A stretch of DNA of 49,800 nucleotides from Flavobacteriales bacterium (lineage in GTDB: Bacteria; Bacteroidota; Bacteroidia; Flavobacteriales_E; Vicingaceae): positions 1 to 49,800 of the forward strand of contig NVUQ01000022.1 in NCBI GenBank assembly GCA_002401955.1, in the 5' to 3' direction. This document shows positions 8,079-17,269 of the stretch, piece by piece. Below the pieces are notes generated by a model. It made no database searches and was not told the origin of the DNA. It saw only the letters and a program-made list of their open reading frames with translations. Positions within the stretch are counted from its first letter, which is position 1, and each line of letters opens with the position of its first letter. Position numbers and translations under genes: made by a program.

Positions 8079-9869
8079 ATGAAGCGCATTATAACAATCT
8101 CTTTTTTTATCACTTTATTCATTTCTTGTGGAAATGATAACGAAACCGCAACATTAACTGAAACTATTGTTGTAAAAAACGAAGCATTCGAAGCAATGCT
8201 AGAAGATTATTATCAAGAAAGTTTGAAAATTTACCCACTTAACGCTACCAATTTAGGGGATAACAGATACAATGATTTATTACCAAATATATTGTCTGAT
8301 GAATTTAAAGCGGATGAAAAAGCACTATTTACTAAGTACAAAGATTTATTAAGTCAATATAAAGATGAAGACCTTACAGAAGATCAACAATTAAGTAAAG
8401 CCATATTAAATTGGGATTGTGATATCAACCTCAACCGCATGACATTTAGAGAGGATCTTCTTCCTATAAATCAATTCTCAACCTTACAAAACAGTTTTGG
8501 TCAATTAGCAAGTGGAGCTGGAGCCCAACCTTTTAAAACTGTTGAAGATTACAATAACTGGCTTAAAAGAGTAGATGGTTACATCGTTTGGATGAATTCT
8601 GCCCAAGAAAGAATGGAAGAAGGAATAACACTTAAAACTGTTTTACCTAAAACTTTAATTGTAAAAGCAATCGATCAGTTTAAAGTATTGAGTGAAGGAA
8701 AAGTTGAAGACCATTTGTTTTTTCAACCCATAAAAACTCTACCAGCTGATATTTCTGAAGCAGATGCGAAAATTTTAACAGAAACTTATACTGCAATGGT
8801 AAAGGATAGAGTTATTCCTGCATACAAAAAAATGCATCAGTTTATGAGTGCAAGCTATCTGGATGCTGGAAGGCCATCTAGTGGTATTGCTGAAGTTCCT
8901 AATGGTAAAACTTATTATAACCATTTAATAAAACTATATACAACAACCAGTATGAATGCTGATGAAATCCATCAATTAGGATTAAGTGAAGTTGAAAGAA
9001 TTACAGCTGAAATGGAAAAGGTAAAAGAGCAAGTTGGTTTTGAAGGGGATTTAAAAGCATTTTTTGATCATGTAAGAACCAGTAAAGAACTAATGCCCTT
9101 TACTGAGCCAGATCAAGTTCTTGCTCATTTTAATGAGATACACGAAACGATGAAACCTCAAATTGAAAGGTTATTTGATTTAAAACCAAAAGCAGCTTTT
9201 GAAATAAGAAGAACAGAAACTTTTAGAGAAGCCTCTGCAAGTGCAGAATACAATCCAGGGTCTCAAGATGGAACTAGACCAGGGATTTTTTACACACCAA
9301 TACCTGATGCAACAAAATACAACGTACTTTCTGATGAGGCTTTATTTTTACACGAAGCAATTCCTGGACATCATTACCAATTTTCACTACAACAAGAAAA
9401 TGATAAGCTACCTAACTTTAGAAAAATATTATGGTATAGCTCCTATGGCGAAGGTTGGGCATTATATACTGAATCTTTAGGTAAAGAATTAGGATTATAT
9501 ACCGACCCTTACCAATATTTTGGAATGTTAAGTATGGAAATGCACCGTGCAATACGTTTAGTTGTTGATCCTGGAATGCATGTTATGGGATGGAGCAGAG
9601 AAAAAGCCATACAATATTCATTAGACCACGAAGCAGAAAGTGAAGCTAGCATTACTTCAGAAATTGAACGTTACATGGCAATTCCTGGTCAAGCATTATC
9701 CTATAAAATTGGACAACTAAAAATTAGAGCGTTACGTGCTACTGCCGAAAAAACCTTAGGTGATAAATTTAATATTGCTGAATTTCATAACGAAATTTTA
9801 AATGGAGGATGTATACCATTAAATTTACTTGAAGCTAAAATTAATGCTTGGATGGAAAGTGAAAAATAA
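8079..9869 (+). CDS. DUF885-family metallopeptidase-like lipoprotein
   Basis: A 596-residue lipoprotein (signal ITLFISCG, Cys17). The DUF885 family is recognised by the zinc-binding motif H425-E-A-I-P-G-H-H432 with the downstream YGEGWALYTESLG (about residues 456-468), both near-invariant in the family. The spacing of other conserved blocks (GTRPGIFYTPIPD, WSREKAIQYSLDH, IPGQALSYKIG) also fits, and the length matches. These are envelope-located presumed metalloproteases or peptidases with unknown natural substrates. It begins at an ATG 26 bases after the -7-like box. The next gene starts 6 bases after its stop, so it is the first gene of an operon with the S41 peptidase. Confidence 0.93.
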   Translation: MKRIITISFFITLFISCGNDNETATLTETIVVKNEAFEAMLEDYYQESLKIYPLNATNLGDNRYNDLLPNILSDEFKADEKALFTKYKDLLSQYKDEDLTEDQQLSKAILNWDCDINLNRMTFREDLLPINQFSTLQNSFGQLASGAGAQPFKTVEDYNNWLKRVDGYIVWMNSAQERMEEGITLKTVLPKTLIVKAIDQFKVLSEGKVEDHLFFQPIKTLPADISEADAKILTETYTAMVKDRVIPAYKKMHQFMSASYLDAGRPSSGIAEVPNGKTYYNHLIKLYTTTSMNADEIHQLGLSEVERITAEMEKVKEQVGFEGDLKAFFDHVRTSKELMPFTEPDQVLAHFNEIHETMKPQIERLFDLKPKAAFEIRRTETFREASASAEYNPGSQDGTRPGIFYTPIPDATKYNVLSDEALFLHEAIPGHHYQFSLQQENDKLPNFRKILWYSSYGEGWALYTESLGKELGLYTDPYQYFGMLSMEMHRAIRLVVDPGMHVMGWSREKAIQYSLDHEAESEASITSEIERYMAIPGQALSYKIGQLKIRALRATAEKTLGDKFNIAEFHNEILNGGCIPLNLLEAKINAWMESEK

Positions 9870-9875
9870 AAACAG

Positions 9876-12593
9876 ATGAATAAACCTATATTAAACATGG
9901 ACGTTAAAAAACAAAACATCTTGATGTTTCGATTAATTGCACTATTAGTAACTAGTTTTTTATTTACATCGATATCAATCGCCCAAGTGGCCAAAACATC
10001 AAAATTACATTTAACGCTTAAAGCAAAAGATAGTCTATTCTTTGAGGAAGGTTTTAATAAGTGTGATTTAGATATAATTGAAAAGTTGACTTCCGAAGAC
10101 TTTGAGTTTTATCATGATATAGGTGGAACTGATACAACTAAAGCATCTTTTATGGCTTCCATAAAAGACGGATTGTGCCAATCTGGTACAAATACAACAA
10201 GAAGAGAACTTGTAGAAAACAGCTTGGAAGTATACCCTTTACACAATAAGAATATTTTATATGGTGCAATTCAGAGGGGAATCCATCGTTTTTTCGATAC
10301 TGAGGCAAAGTTTACACATCTATGGTTACTCGAAAATGGAGAGTGGAAAATTTCTAGAGTTTTAAGTTATGATCATCAAGATGGTTCGACTGAATCTACA
10401 GATGTAACAGAAGATGATGCTATTATTGAAGCATTGGAAAAAGAAGAAAAGAGAATAATGACCAATGAAGAAGTAGAGAAGCTTATTGGAGATTATGGAG
10501 ATCTCAATTTCAAATTTGAAAATAATACATTAATACAAACTTGGGAAGGAAACGAATACCCTATGGTTAATGTTGAGATGGATATTTTCAAGGTTGAAGG
10601 TTATCCTGGTTACACCCTTCAGTTTTTACGAGGAAAAAATAATGTAGTTACTGGTTGCCGAACAGTTAATGCAGGGGACCCAGCTCTAACTTATTTAAAG
10701 AAATCCAACTCCCCTACTTCAAATAGTACTCAAACTGATAAACAACCATTAAAAAAAAGTATACCACAAAAGTATATTTATCCTTCAAGAAGTGAAGGCG
10801 GGGAATCTACCATTACATTCATAAACGAGCTTAAAAAAGAAGTTTTTATCAATTGGATATTCTATGATGGAGAAAGTAGATTCTACAAAAAACTAAAACC
10901 AGGTGAACAATTTAAACAACCCACTTACCCTGGCCACTATTGGCTTGTTACTGATAATAAAAAAAATGGTAAAGCTATAGTTGGGTTTAGAGCAACTCAA
11001 GAAAATGCAACTGCTATAATTACTAACATGCCCAAGCCCATAGATCTTAGAATACCTACTTTAACTACCACTCAAACTAAAGCTATTATTAAAAAAATTC
11101 AGCAACTAATGTTAGAGAATTATATCTTTTTAGATAAAGCAGAGTTAGTTAATAAGCATTTAGACCAATTAATGAGTGAGAAGTATTTTGACTCATACAC
11201 TAAACCTCATGATTTAGCAATGGCTATCACTGATGAAATGCGAGAAATTACAAAAGACAAGCACCTTGGAGTTCGTGAACCAAGACAAGGCAGTTCAGAA
11301 AGCAATGATCAGGTTTCATTGTTTAGTAACCTACCCAGAAATCAAGCTCCAATGTTTAAAGAATTTAAAACCTTAGAGAACAATATAGGATATATTGATA
11401 TGAGGTATTTTGGTGGTGAACAAACTCACCTTGACAAAATAGATGGAGTGATGAAATTTTTAACAAATTCGGATGCATTTATCATTGATATGAGAAACAA
11501 TGGTGGTGGAAGCATATCGGCCGTTAATTATTTAAGTAGCTATTTTTTTAAAGAACACTTTTTATTAAACACCATATATACCAGAGCTAATGATCATACA
11601 GAAGAATTGATGACTGCAGATGTAAAAGGGAAAAAGCTACCTAAAGTACCTGTTTATATCCTTACAAGCGATTATACTTTTTCGGGAGCAGAAGATTTTT
11701 CTTATACCATGCAAAACCATGGTAATAGAGCTACAATTATAGGTGAAGTTACAGGTGGTGGAGCTCACCCAACAAGACAGATACCTCTATTAGATGGATT
11801 TAGAATTGCAGTTCCTTACGCAAGAACCATTAACCCAATAACTAAAACAAATTGGGAAGGTGTAGGAGTTATTCCAGATGTGAAAATTTCTGCAGATAAG
11901 GCATTAGAAAAAGCAAAAGAAATGGCAACTATTGGAGCATTAAAGTATAAAAATTCAATTCTTACTCCTTTAGAAACGGCATTAAACGAATTGGAAAGTA
12001 AAATCCCATCTAAGGAAGATGAGTCTAATATTTTAAAACTACTAGAAGAAGCTGTTCAGATAAATATGCTGAGTGAAAATGATATTAATATTCTAGGTTA
12101 CAATTACTTAAGAACAAATAAAATTAACGCAGCTACAGTCATTTTAAAATCAAATACTCTTTCCTTCCCAAATTCTTCTAATGTTTATGATAGTTATGGA
12201 GAAGCTCTTTTATTACAAGGAAATAAGGAACAAGCAATTGAAAATTACAAGAAATCGGTAAAATTAGATTCAAATAACTATAATGGAATTATGGTTATAA
12301 AACGATTAGAAACATCCTCTGAGATGAAAGTATCGGTTAAGGAGTTAAAGCTACTAGAAGGAGAATACATCGTAACTAACCACCCTTCAAATAAAAATTG
12401 GAAGATTGTGTTTAATGAAGTGAAAGGTGAATTAATATGTAACGATAATGGTTATAAATACACCTTGGCTTCTATTGGAAATAATAAGTTTGTGAACCCA
12501 GATGATGGAGCCTCTATTGAATTCAACACCAAAGACAAAAATGCAATAACCATGATGCTCTTCGGAAAGTACAATTTCAAGAAGGCAAAATAG
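9876..12593 (+). CDS. Secreted S41 (C-terminal processing) peptidase with SnoaL-like and TPR domains
   Basis: 905 residues. The hydrophobic signal is at about residues 16-36 (LIALLVTSFLFTSISIAQ), so Met8 or Met17 may be the true start. Domains, in order: a SnoaL/DUF4440-like fold at about 45-145 (LHLTLKAKDSLFFEEGFNKC...HLWLLENGEWKISRVLSYDH); a middle linker; and an S41 tail-specific protease region at about 400-690 with GYIDMRYFGG, IIDMRNNGGGS (536-546), catalytic-type Ser603 in YTFSGAEDF and GEVTGGGAHP. One or two TPR-like repeats follow at about 780-835 (NVYDSYGEALLLQGNKEQAIENYKKSVKLDSNN), then a C-terminal beta region. S41 proteases degrade or trim periplasmic proteins. It is cotranscribed with DUF885 (6-base gap) and followed 7 bases later by the VF530 gene. 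Confidence 0.9.
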   Translation: MNKPILNMDVKKQNILMFRLIALLVTSFLFTSISIAQVAKTSKLHLTLKAKDSLFFEEGFNKCDLDIIEKLTSEDFEFYHDIGGTDTTKASFMASIKDGLCQSGTNTTRRELVENSLEVYPLHNKNILYGAIQRGIHRFFDTEAKFTHLWLLENGEWKISRVLSYDHQDGSTESTDVTEDDAIIEALEKEEKRIMTNEEVEKLIGDYGDLNFKFENNTLIQTWEGNEYPMVNVEMDIFKVEGYPGYTLQFLRGKNNVVTGCRTVNAGDPALTYLKKSNSPTSNSTQTDKQPLKKSIPQKYIYPSRSEGGESTITFINELKKEVFINWIFYDGESRFYKKLKPGEQFKQPTYPGHYWLVTDNKKNGKAIVGFRATQENATAIITNMPKPIDLRIPTLTTTQTKAIIKKIQQLMLENYIFLDKAELVNKHLDQLMSEKYFDSYTKPHDLAMAITDEMREITKDKHLGVREPRQGSSESNDQVSLFSNLPRNQAPMFKEFKTLENNIGYIDMRYFGGEQTHLDKIDGVMKFLTNSDAFIIDMRNNGGGSISAVNYLSSYFFKEHFLLNTIYTRANDHTEELMTADVKGKKLPKVPVYILTSDYTFSGAEDFSYTMQNHGNRATIIGEVTGGGAHPTRQIPLLDGFRIAVPYARTINPITKTNWEGVGVIPDVKISADKALEKAKEMATIGALKYKNSILTPLETALNELESKIPSKEDESNILKLLEEAVQINMLSENDINILGYNYLRTNKINAATVILKSNTLSFPNSSNVYDSYGEALLLQGNKEQAIENYKKSVKLDSNNYNGIMVIKRLETSSEMKVSVKELKLLEGEYIVTNHPSNKNWKIVFNEVKGELICNDNGYKYTLASIGNNKFVNPDDGASIEFNTKDKNAITMMLFGKYNFKKAK

Positions 12594-12600
12594 TTTAACC

Positions 12601-12969
12601 ATGGATATAGAAAACGATAATAACAAGCCATCTAACAAACCAAAGCAATCTGATGAGCTTTCGGATGCAGCCTTTAAAGCCAAAACGAATGAGCAGCTGA
12701 ATGAAGAGAATCCTAATAGAAAAAAAAGGAGACAAGCTACTGAAGAAGAATTGAGCCACCCGTTGCACGGAGTAAAACTGAAAGAAATTTTAGAGCGTTT
12801 GGTTGAGCGTTATGGTTGGGAATATTTAGCAAAAGAAGTAAATATTCGCTGTTTTATGTATAACCCTAACATGAAATCGAGCCTAGGTTTTTTAAGAAAA
12901 ACAAAATGGGCCCGAGAGCATGTTGAGGACGTATATATGAATATGTTGGAAGAAGAATCAAACAAATAG
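12601..12969 (+). CDS. VF530-family DNA-binding protein (DUF2132)
   Basis: 122 residues. The first ~50 residues are a charged, Lys-rich disordered extension ending NRKKRRQATEEE. Residues 52-117 carry the VF530 core (HPLHGVKLKEILERLVERYGW, then CFMYNPNMKSSLGFLRKT.WAR..VE..Y), a small alpha-helical fold named from a Vibrio structure and classed as DNA-binding. The physiological role is not established. It begins 7 bases after the S41 peptidase stop; the close spacing suggests cotranscription despite the unrelated function. It ends with TAG before a 339-base gene-free stretch. Confidence 0.85.
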   Translation: MDIENDNNKPSNKPKQSDELSDAAFKAKTNEQLNEENPNRKKRRQATEEELSHPLHGVKLKEILERLVERYGWEYLAKEVNIRCFMYNPNMKSSLGFLRKTKWAREHVEDVYMNMLEEESNK

Positions 12970-13103
12970 CCCCTCTCCTTTATACATCCTATTTATAATG
13001 ACATTCATCATTGTAAAACCCTTATCCTCAGCAACAATACAGCGCAGTAATTTGTATTTTAGGCATAAAATATGCTAACTTAGTAAAAACTATAAGTTGA
13101 TTA
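12970..13103. repeat. Degenerate copy of the dispersed intergenic repeat
   Basis: Part of the gene-free stretch 12970-13308. Segments such as GACATTCATCATTGTAAAA, CCTCAGCAACAATAC and GTATTTTAGGCATAAAATATG follow the order of the core seen at 3191-3299 (CATCATTATTAAA, CTCCAACAACGACAATACC, GTTTTAG), but with many differences. The MITE copy 2 follows directly. The remaining 13219-13308 has no clear signal other than an A-rich leader. Confidence 0.4.
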
Positions 13104-13218
13104 ATACCGATTTGTAATCAAAATGCCCGACAATTTCGTTACTCTCATTCTCTGGCTTTGAATCTCTATCGGCATTATACAAAAACCATTGTTGGGTGTT
13201 TTGAAATTAAATTGGTAT
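13104..13218. repeat. MITE-like 115-bp repeat, copy 2
   Basis: Differs from copy 1 (867-981) at only a few positions (TGCCCGACAATT for TGCCCTATAATT; TTTGAATCTC for TTTGATTATC). The same terminal inverted repeat ends are present. It sits 90 bases upstream of the lipoprotein ATG at 13309. Confidence 0.85.
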
Positions 13219-13308
13219 TATTATCATTTCCGTATAATTTACTGGGTTCAATAACATGTTTCTTCCTCACAAAAAAAGGAGTTGAACTAATAAAATAACT
13301 AATAAACT

Positions 13309-14019
13309 ATGAGAACTATCATTTTAATATTGATCACATTTATTGCAATTAGCTGTAAGCAAAACAGCTCAGAAAAGTCTGATGACCTTGCAACAGTTAA
13401 ACAAGACTCTTTAAAAGACACCTTAAATAAGGTTACTCCCATCAAAGATATCATCAATAAAGAAGACCGAATAATTACATTTCAGCAATATGATAGTTTA
13501 TCTATTTCTTTCTATAGAGTACATAAAGACAGTGCTTGGTCATCCATTTCTTTTGGTACATGGCCACACCAAATGCTAATTCAAAATAAAGATATTGAAC
13601 TGAGCAAGCATATAAAAAACTTAGATTTTTGCTGGAATTACACAGAAAAATTAGGAAAAATAAACATTACCAGCCTTGGCTTATTATCGCCACACAATTA
13701 CCCAGATGTATTAGCAAATCAAGTAAAAGCCTTTAATAAAGATGAAGATTGGAATAGTGATACAAACAACAACATAGAGAACAAAAAGACTCTTATGCTA
13801 AGTAAAACCTATGAATGGACAAAAAAAATTATGTTAAAGCATGATGTTTACAAACCCATTAATAGCTTCTTAAAGCAAAAAGGATTTGAAATATCGAGCT
13901 ATGCTTTAGAAAAAATGGCTGAAATACCAAAGAGTAAACAAGAAGAATTAGGTTTTGAAAACATTATGTTAGTTCCTTCTCCATTAGCCATAAACATTAA
14001 TGTAACTAAGGTAAAATAA
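13309..14019 (+). CDS. Hypothetical lipoprotein
   Basis: A 236-residue lipoprotein. The signal peptide ILILITFIAISC gives lipid-modified Cys16, followed by a Lys/Ser/Asp-rich linker (to about 60). The remainder alternates helices and strands, with two Trp-rich turns (HKDSAWSSISFGTWPHQM; CWNYTEKLGKINITSLGLL). There are no catalytic motifs that I recognise. It is a stand-alone gene downstream of MITE copy 2, followed by the repeat element at 14043. The localisation (periplasmic face or outer membrane) is inferred from the lipobox only. Confidence 0.6.
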   Translation: MRTIILILITFIAISCKQNSSEKSDDLATVKQDSLKDTLNKVTPIKDIINKEDRIITFQQYDSLSISFYRVHKDSAWSSISFGTWPHQMLIQNKDIELSKHIKNLDFCWNYTEKLGKINITSLGLLSPHNYPDVLANQVKAFNKDEDWNSDTNNNIENKKTLMLSKTYEWTKKIMLKHDVYKPINSFLKQKGFEISSYALEKMAEIPKSKQEELGFENIMLVPSPLAININVTKVK

Positions 14020-14042
14020 GTATCAAAAAGAAGTTACTACAA

Positions 14043-14213
14043 TTTAAAACCTTCCCTTTTCTAAGCATATCTACTTAGATAAAAACACCTCTTTTTTAGT
14101 GTTTTTTAAGACGAGTTGTAATCAACCATGCGTCCTAAACCCCAATAACGACAACACCTTCAGTTTTTATCATTTTTTGAAAGCGAAAAAATCTGCTTTA
14201 TTTGTTATATTTG
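14043..14213 (+). promoter_or_regulatory. Dispersed intergenic repeat ending in a -7 box
   Basis: Carries an upstream block CTAAGCATATCTACTTAGAT (an imperfect dyad), then AAAAACACCTCTTTTTTAGTG, the core CCTAAACCCCAATAACGACA and finally TATATTTG (14206-14213). Related upstream dyads occur at 15001-15020 and 19866-19886. The first ATG downstream is 14247. Confidence 0.6.
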
Positions 14214-14246
14214 GGGAACGTACAATGTCTTTATAGCAAAAAAATA

Positions 14247-14957
14247 ATGAATCTTAAATTAGCATACATTCTATTAACGGTTATAACTACTTTATTCTTA
14301 GTTGTTATTGGGTTTAAAGCGATTAATGATAGCGGTATTAACCTCAAGAAAGATAAGATGAAACTTATTTTTGGATTAATATTATGGCAGATATTTATTT
14401 TTGAAATTGCTTCAACTGGTATTTTAAAATCATATGAATTTCCGCCACTTTTCGCCATTACGCTTATCGTACCTTCATTTTTATTTACGGGGGTCTTTTT
14501 GTATCGAAACAGGAATAAACAATGGATTAATAGTATACCTGAACAATGGATAATTTATTTCCAGTCGTTTAGAGTTTTTGTTGAAATACTATTTGTACTC
14601 TCTTTAGCTGAAGGAATCTTTAATTATCATGTTACAATTGAAGGATACAATTTTGATATGATTTTTGCTTTAACAGCTCCTATAGTCGCGTTTTTAGTTT
14701 ATACAAAAAAAGCAATCTCAAGAAAAATTATACTCTTTTGGAATTATCTTGGATTAACGGTATTAGCAAGTGTTATCGTTTTATTTTTAACCTCAGTTTA
14801 TAACCCAGAAATTTATGGTAGCAACGTTCCCTTATTACCCTTGGTAGCAATGGCTTACCCATATGTGTTAATTGCAGGTTTCCTAATGCCAACAGCAGTG
14901 TTTTTACATGTTCTATCCATTATTCAAGTAAAAAAAAACACCCAACAGGGCGAATAG
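14247..14957 (+). CDS. Hypothetical multi-pass membrane protein
   Basis: 236 residues from the ATG at 14247. An upstream in-frame extension to 14202 would overlap the -7 box and is rejected. Six to seven hydrophobic segments are visible: LAYILLTVITTLFLVVIGF; LIFGLILWQIFIFEIA; FAITLIVPSFLFTGVFL; FVEILFVLSLAEG; MIFALTAPIVAFLVY; YLGLTVLASVIVLFL; PLVAMAYPYVLIAGFLMPTAVFL. It is an inner-membrane protein of about seven helices, without recognisable catalytic or transport motifs. It is a monocistronic unit flanked by the dispersed promoter repeat on both sides. The family was not recognised. Confidence 0.6.
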   Translation: MNLKLAYILLTVITTLFLVVIGFKAINDSGINLKKDKMKLIFGLILWQIFIFEIASTGILKSYEFPPLFAITLIVPSFLFTGVFLYRNRNKQWINSIPEQWIIYFQSFRVFVEILFVLSLAEGIFNYHVTIEGYNFDMIFALTAPIVAFLVYTKKAISRKIILFWNYLGLTVLASVIVLFLTSVYNPEIYGSNVPLLPLVAMAYPYVLIAGFLMPTAVFLHVLSIIQVKKNTQQGE

Positions 14958-14989
14958 TACAATAGGTGCTTTTTCCATTTAACCAATAA

Positions 14990-15142
14990 CACCCTCCCAT
15001 TTCTTAAGTATACTACTTAAATAAAATCATCACTTTTTGATGCCTTTTAACAGTTGTCAAACGCTAAGCTCCAACGACCACAATACTTCCTGTTTTATTA
15101 ATGTTTTAGCGGTAGAGCAAGCTGTTTTATTGAGTATATTTG
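14990..15142 (+). promoter_or_regulatory. Dispersed intergenic repeat ending in a -7 box, cut off from its gene by a MITE
   Basis: Shows the dyad block CTTAAGTATACTACTTAAAT, then CACTTTTTGATGCC, the core CGCTAAGCTCCAACGACCAC, TTAATGTTTTAGCGG and a final TATATTTG (15135-15142). CGCTAA and TTAGCG are complementary and could form a stem. Nine bases after the -7 box the MITE copy 3 begins, followed only by an HsdS remnant, so this promoter now seems to drive nothing intact nearby. Confidence 0.6.
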
Positions 15143-15150
15143 GAAGAATT

Positions 15151-15265
15151 ATACCGATTTGCAATCAAAATTCCCGATAATTTCGTTACACTTATTCTCA
15201 GGCTTTGATTATCTATCGGCATTATACAAAAACCATTGTTGGGTGTTTTGAAATTAAATTGGTAA
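15151..15265. repeat. MITE-like 115-bp repeat, copy 3
   Basis: Same length, ends and internal inverted repeats as copies 1 and 2, with a few substitutions (GCAATCAAAATTCCCG; ACACTTATTCTCAGG). It lies between the promoter repeat (ends 15142) and the truncated HsdS frame (starts 15269). Confidence 0.85.
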
Positions 15266-15268
15266 TAC

Positions 15269-15535
15269 ATAATTCAATCAAAAGGATTTACAGATTATCT
15301 GATTGATATTTAAACAGGAATTGGAATGCCTCACATAAGTGGGAAACAAATATTTTGTTTTACTTTTAGAAAACCGAATCTAGAAGAACAAGAAAAAATA
15401 GTCCAAAAACTAGATTCCTTATCAGCAGAAACAAAAAAACTTGAAGCCATTTACACTCAAAAAATAACCGATTTAGAAGAAATGAAAAAGAGTGTTTTGC
15501 AAAAGGCATTTTCTGGTCAAATCTCTGGGTTATAA
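15269..15535 (+). pseudogene. hsdS: C-terminal remnant of a type I restriction specificity subunit (HsdS)
   Basis: The frame from 15269 reads IIQSKGFTDYLIDI, an in-frame TAA at 15311, then TGIGMPHISGKQIF and LEEQEKIVQKLDSL. It ends with the classical HsdS C-terminal coiled coil and KSVLQKAFSGQI. MPHIS, LEEQ..IV.KLD and KS.LQKAFSG are hallmarks of the HsdS conserved region. The target-recognition domains are absent and a nonsense codon interrupts the rest. MITE copy 3 lies at its truncated 5' end. The 69-residue open frame from the ATG at 15326 is not expected to be functional. No HsdM or HsdR is present in the window. Confidence 0.88.
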
Positions 15536-15578
15536 TTTTTATAATGAATAAATTACAGGGCTATAAGAAAAATATACA

Positions 15579-17195
15579 ATGAAGCAAAAGAGAATTTACA
15601 TACAGCAATGGTTAGATTTTAAACCGTACCAAAATCAAACCCTCACAGATAGTTATTACCTGCAATTGAGTAATGAGGTAAAACACGCAATTACTACTAA
15701 TACACACTCATTAGTGTTGCAAAGGTATTTACAGCCTCAAGAAATAGATATGTTGTCGTGCTTTTTAACTTCTTACTTTGAAGACCTTATTGCTGAAACC
15801 CAGCTTTGGAATTCGTTTATCAAAAAACATAAAGAATTATACAACAAGCAACTCCCTTTTTATTTTTTAGAAGAATATTATGAAGATGAAATAAACTTAC
15901 AAGATGTTAGTTTCTTAATCTGGTATTTTATGAATACTATACAAGAAGAAAAATTTATTGCTCCTTTCAATGATTTTATTGTTGAAACTGCCGAAAAAGT
16001 TATGGTTCTTTTTGATACAGCTTGGGATCATGCTCCCGAAAACGAATACTTAAAACAGTTTTACCAAATAGACGAAACCGAAACCGATTTTTATGAAGCA
16101 AGAGCCATTACAGATATTGTATTGTTTCAATCTTATTTATTTTATCCTGACACTACACAAAAAATTAGAGCAACCGAATTAGCACTTGCTGAAGATCCTG
16201 AAGTAAAAGATAATATACAAATGTTTTTGAACGACAACAGAGACGAAAACTTACACAAAACCCACACTAACTTATTAAGTTTAACAGGTAAAGAATGGGC
16301 AGCAGAAATAATTGGGAATAACCATCCTCTCAAAAATGATTTCTTAAACATCTCTCAACGCATAAAAGGTTATTTTTTCTACAAAGGACAAGATGATGAA
16401 AATGTTTTTATTGAACACATTGCTTCGGGCAAAAAGTTTAACCTAATCAAAAAATCTTTCGATAACGGTGATATACTTCAAACAATAGATACTATCTTAT
16501 TTATGGGCATTGTGAAATGGAAAAACGAATGGTGGTTTTCGGGCATATTTTTTCAACAACCTTTTAATGCCGATTTAATTTTAGACGAGAAAAATTCGCA
16601 AAAAAGCAGAATGGAAGTCAATTTTTTAGACCATCAAACAGAAAATGTAGACGAAGTATTAGCTCAACAGTACAACGCCTTTTTAGCATTTAACGATGGG
16701 TTACCTATTGCATTTATGCCATCAGAAAAAATTGATGATTTCACTAAAAATTATACCGAATACTTCAATGCATCATTAAACATATCAGCAAAAGAACAAA
16801 AACAAGCAAAACAAAGAGCTAAAGATAATGGCTTTTTTGGAACAGAAGAACAAGCAAAAAATTATAAAGAAATTTCGAAAACAGCTTTAGTATTCTTTAA
16901 TCAAAAAAGTGGTTTAGAAATCGCTTCAGCTGTTAATAGTGCCTTTCCTTTAGCAAACAACCCTTATTTTAGCAATGTAGAAAGTGAAGATCATATTTTA
17001 CGCCTTTTAATGGATGAAAGTTTATCAGTAGAATTAACAATGTATTGTATTGACAATTGTAAATCCGACCTTCCTTTTTTTAATGAGAATGTTGGCAAAG
17101 CATACTTTAATGATATTGATTTTTTATTGAGATTCTGGAAAAAGGAAAACTATCATTCTAAACCATCAATAACATTTACAGGTCAAAAACAATGA
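15579..17195 (+). CDS. DUF3843-like protein of unknown function
   Basis: A 538-residue soluble protein with no signal peptide or membrane segments. The N-terminus KQKRIYIQQWLDFKPYQNQTLTDSYYLQLSNEV matches what I know of the Bacteroidota DUF3843 family (KIYI.eWL.lKPY.kqt.tDsYYl.lsN.V). A region at about 250-340 is more beta-rich (KGYFFYKGQDDENVFIEHIASGKKFNLI), resembling a small SH3/PUA-like insert. Family members commonly lie in type I restriction loci, and here the gene is flanked by an HsdS remnant (44 bases upstream) and a BRO-N remnant downstream. A restriction or defence role is only inferred from this context. It starts at an ATG with an A-rich leader. Confidence 0.6.
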   Translation: MKQKRIYIQQWLDFKPYQNQTLTDSYYLQLSNEVKHAITTNTHSLVLQRYLQPQEIDMLSCFLTSYFEDLIAETQLWNSFIKKHKELYNKQLPFYFLEEYYEDEINLQDVSFLIWYFMNTIQEEKFIAPFNDFIVETAEKVMVLFDTAWDHAPENEYLKQFYQIDETETDFYEARAITDIVLFQSYLFYPDTTQKIRATELALAEDPEVKDNIQMFLNDNRDENLHKTHTNLLSLTGKEWAAEIIGNNHPLKNDFLNISQRIKGYFFYKGQDDENVFIEHIASGKKFNLIKKSFDNGDILQTIDTILFMGIVKWKNEWWFSGIFFQQPFNADLILDEKNSQKSRMEVNFLDHQTENVDEVLAQQYNAFLAFNDGLPIAFMPSEKIDDFTKNYTEYFNASLNISAKEQKQAKQRAKDNGFFGTEEQAKNYKEISKTALVFFNQKSGLEIASAVNSAFPLANNPYFSNVESEDHILRLLMDESLSVELTMYCIDNCKSDLPFFNENVGKAYFNDIDFLLRFWKKENYHSKPSITFTGQKQ

Positions 17196-17269
17196 TTAAG
17201 TATGAATTGTTTTTGACTAACAATAGGGATATTGTTACCATTAACAACTAACTATTTATAATTAAAAAC

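Noticed and set aside
14990..15142. Integron attC site (CGCTAA ... TTAGCG arms near CTCCAAC)
   Set aside because: The core RYYYAAC/GTTRRRY pairs are absent, the elements end in a promoter before the gene rather than after it, and no integrase is present.
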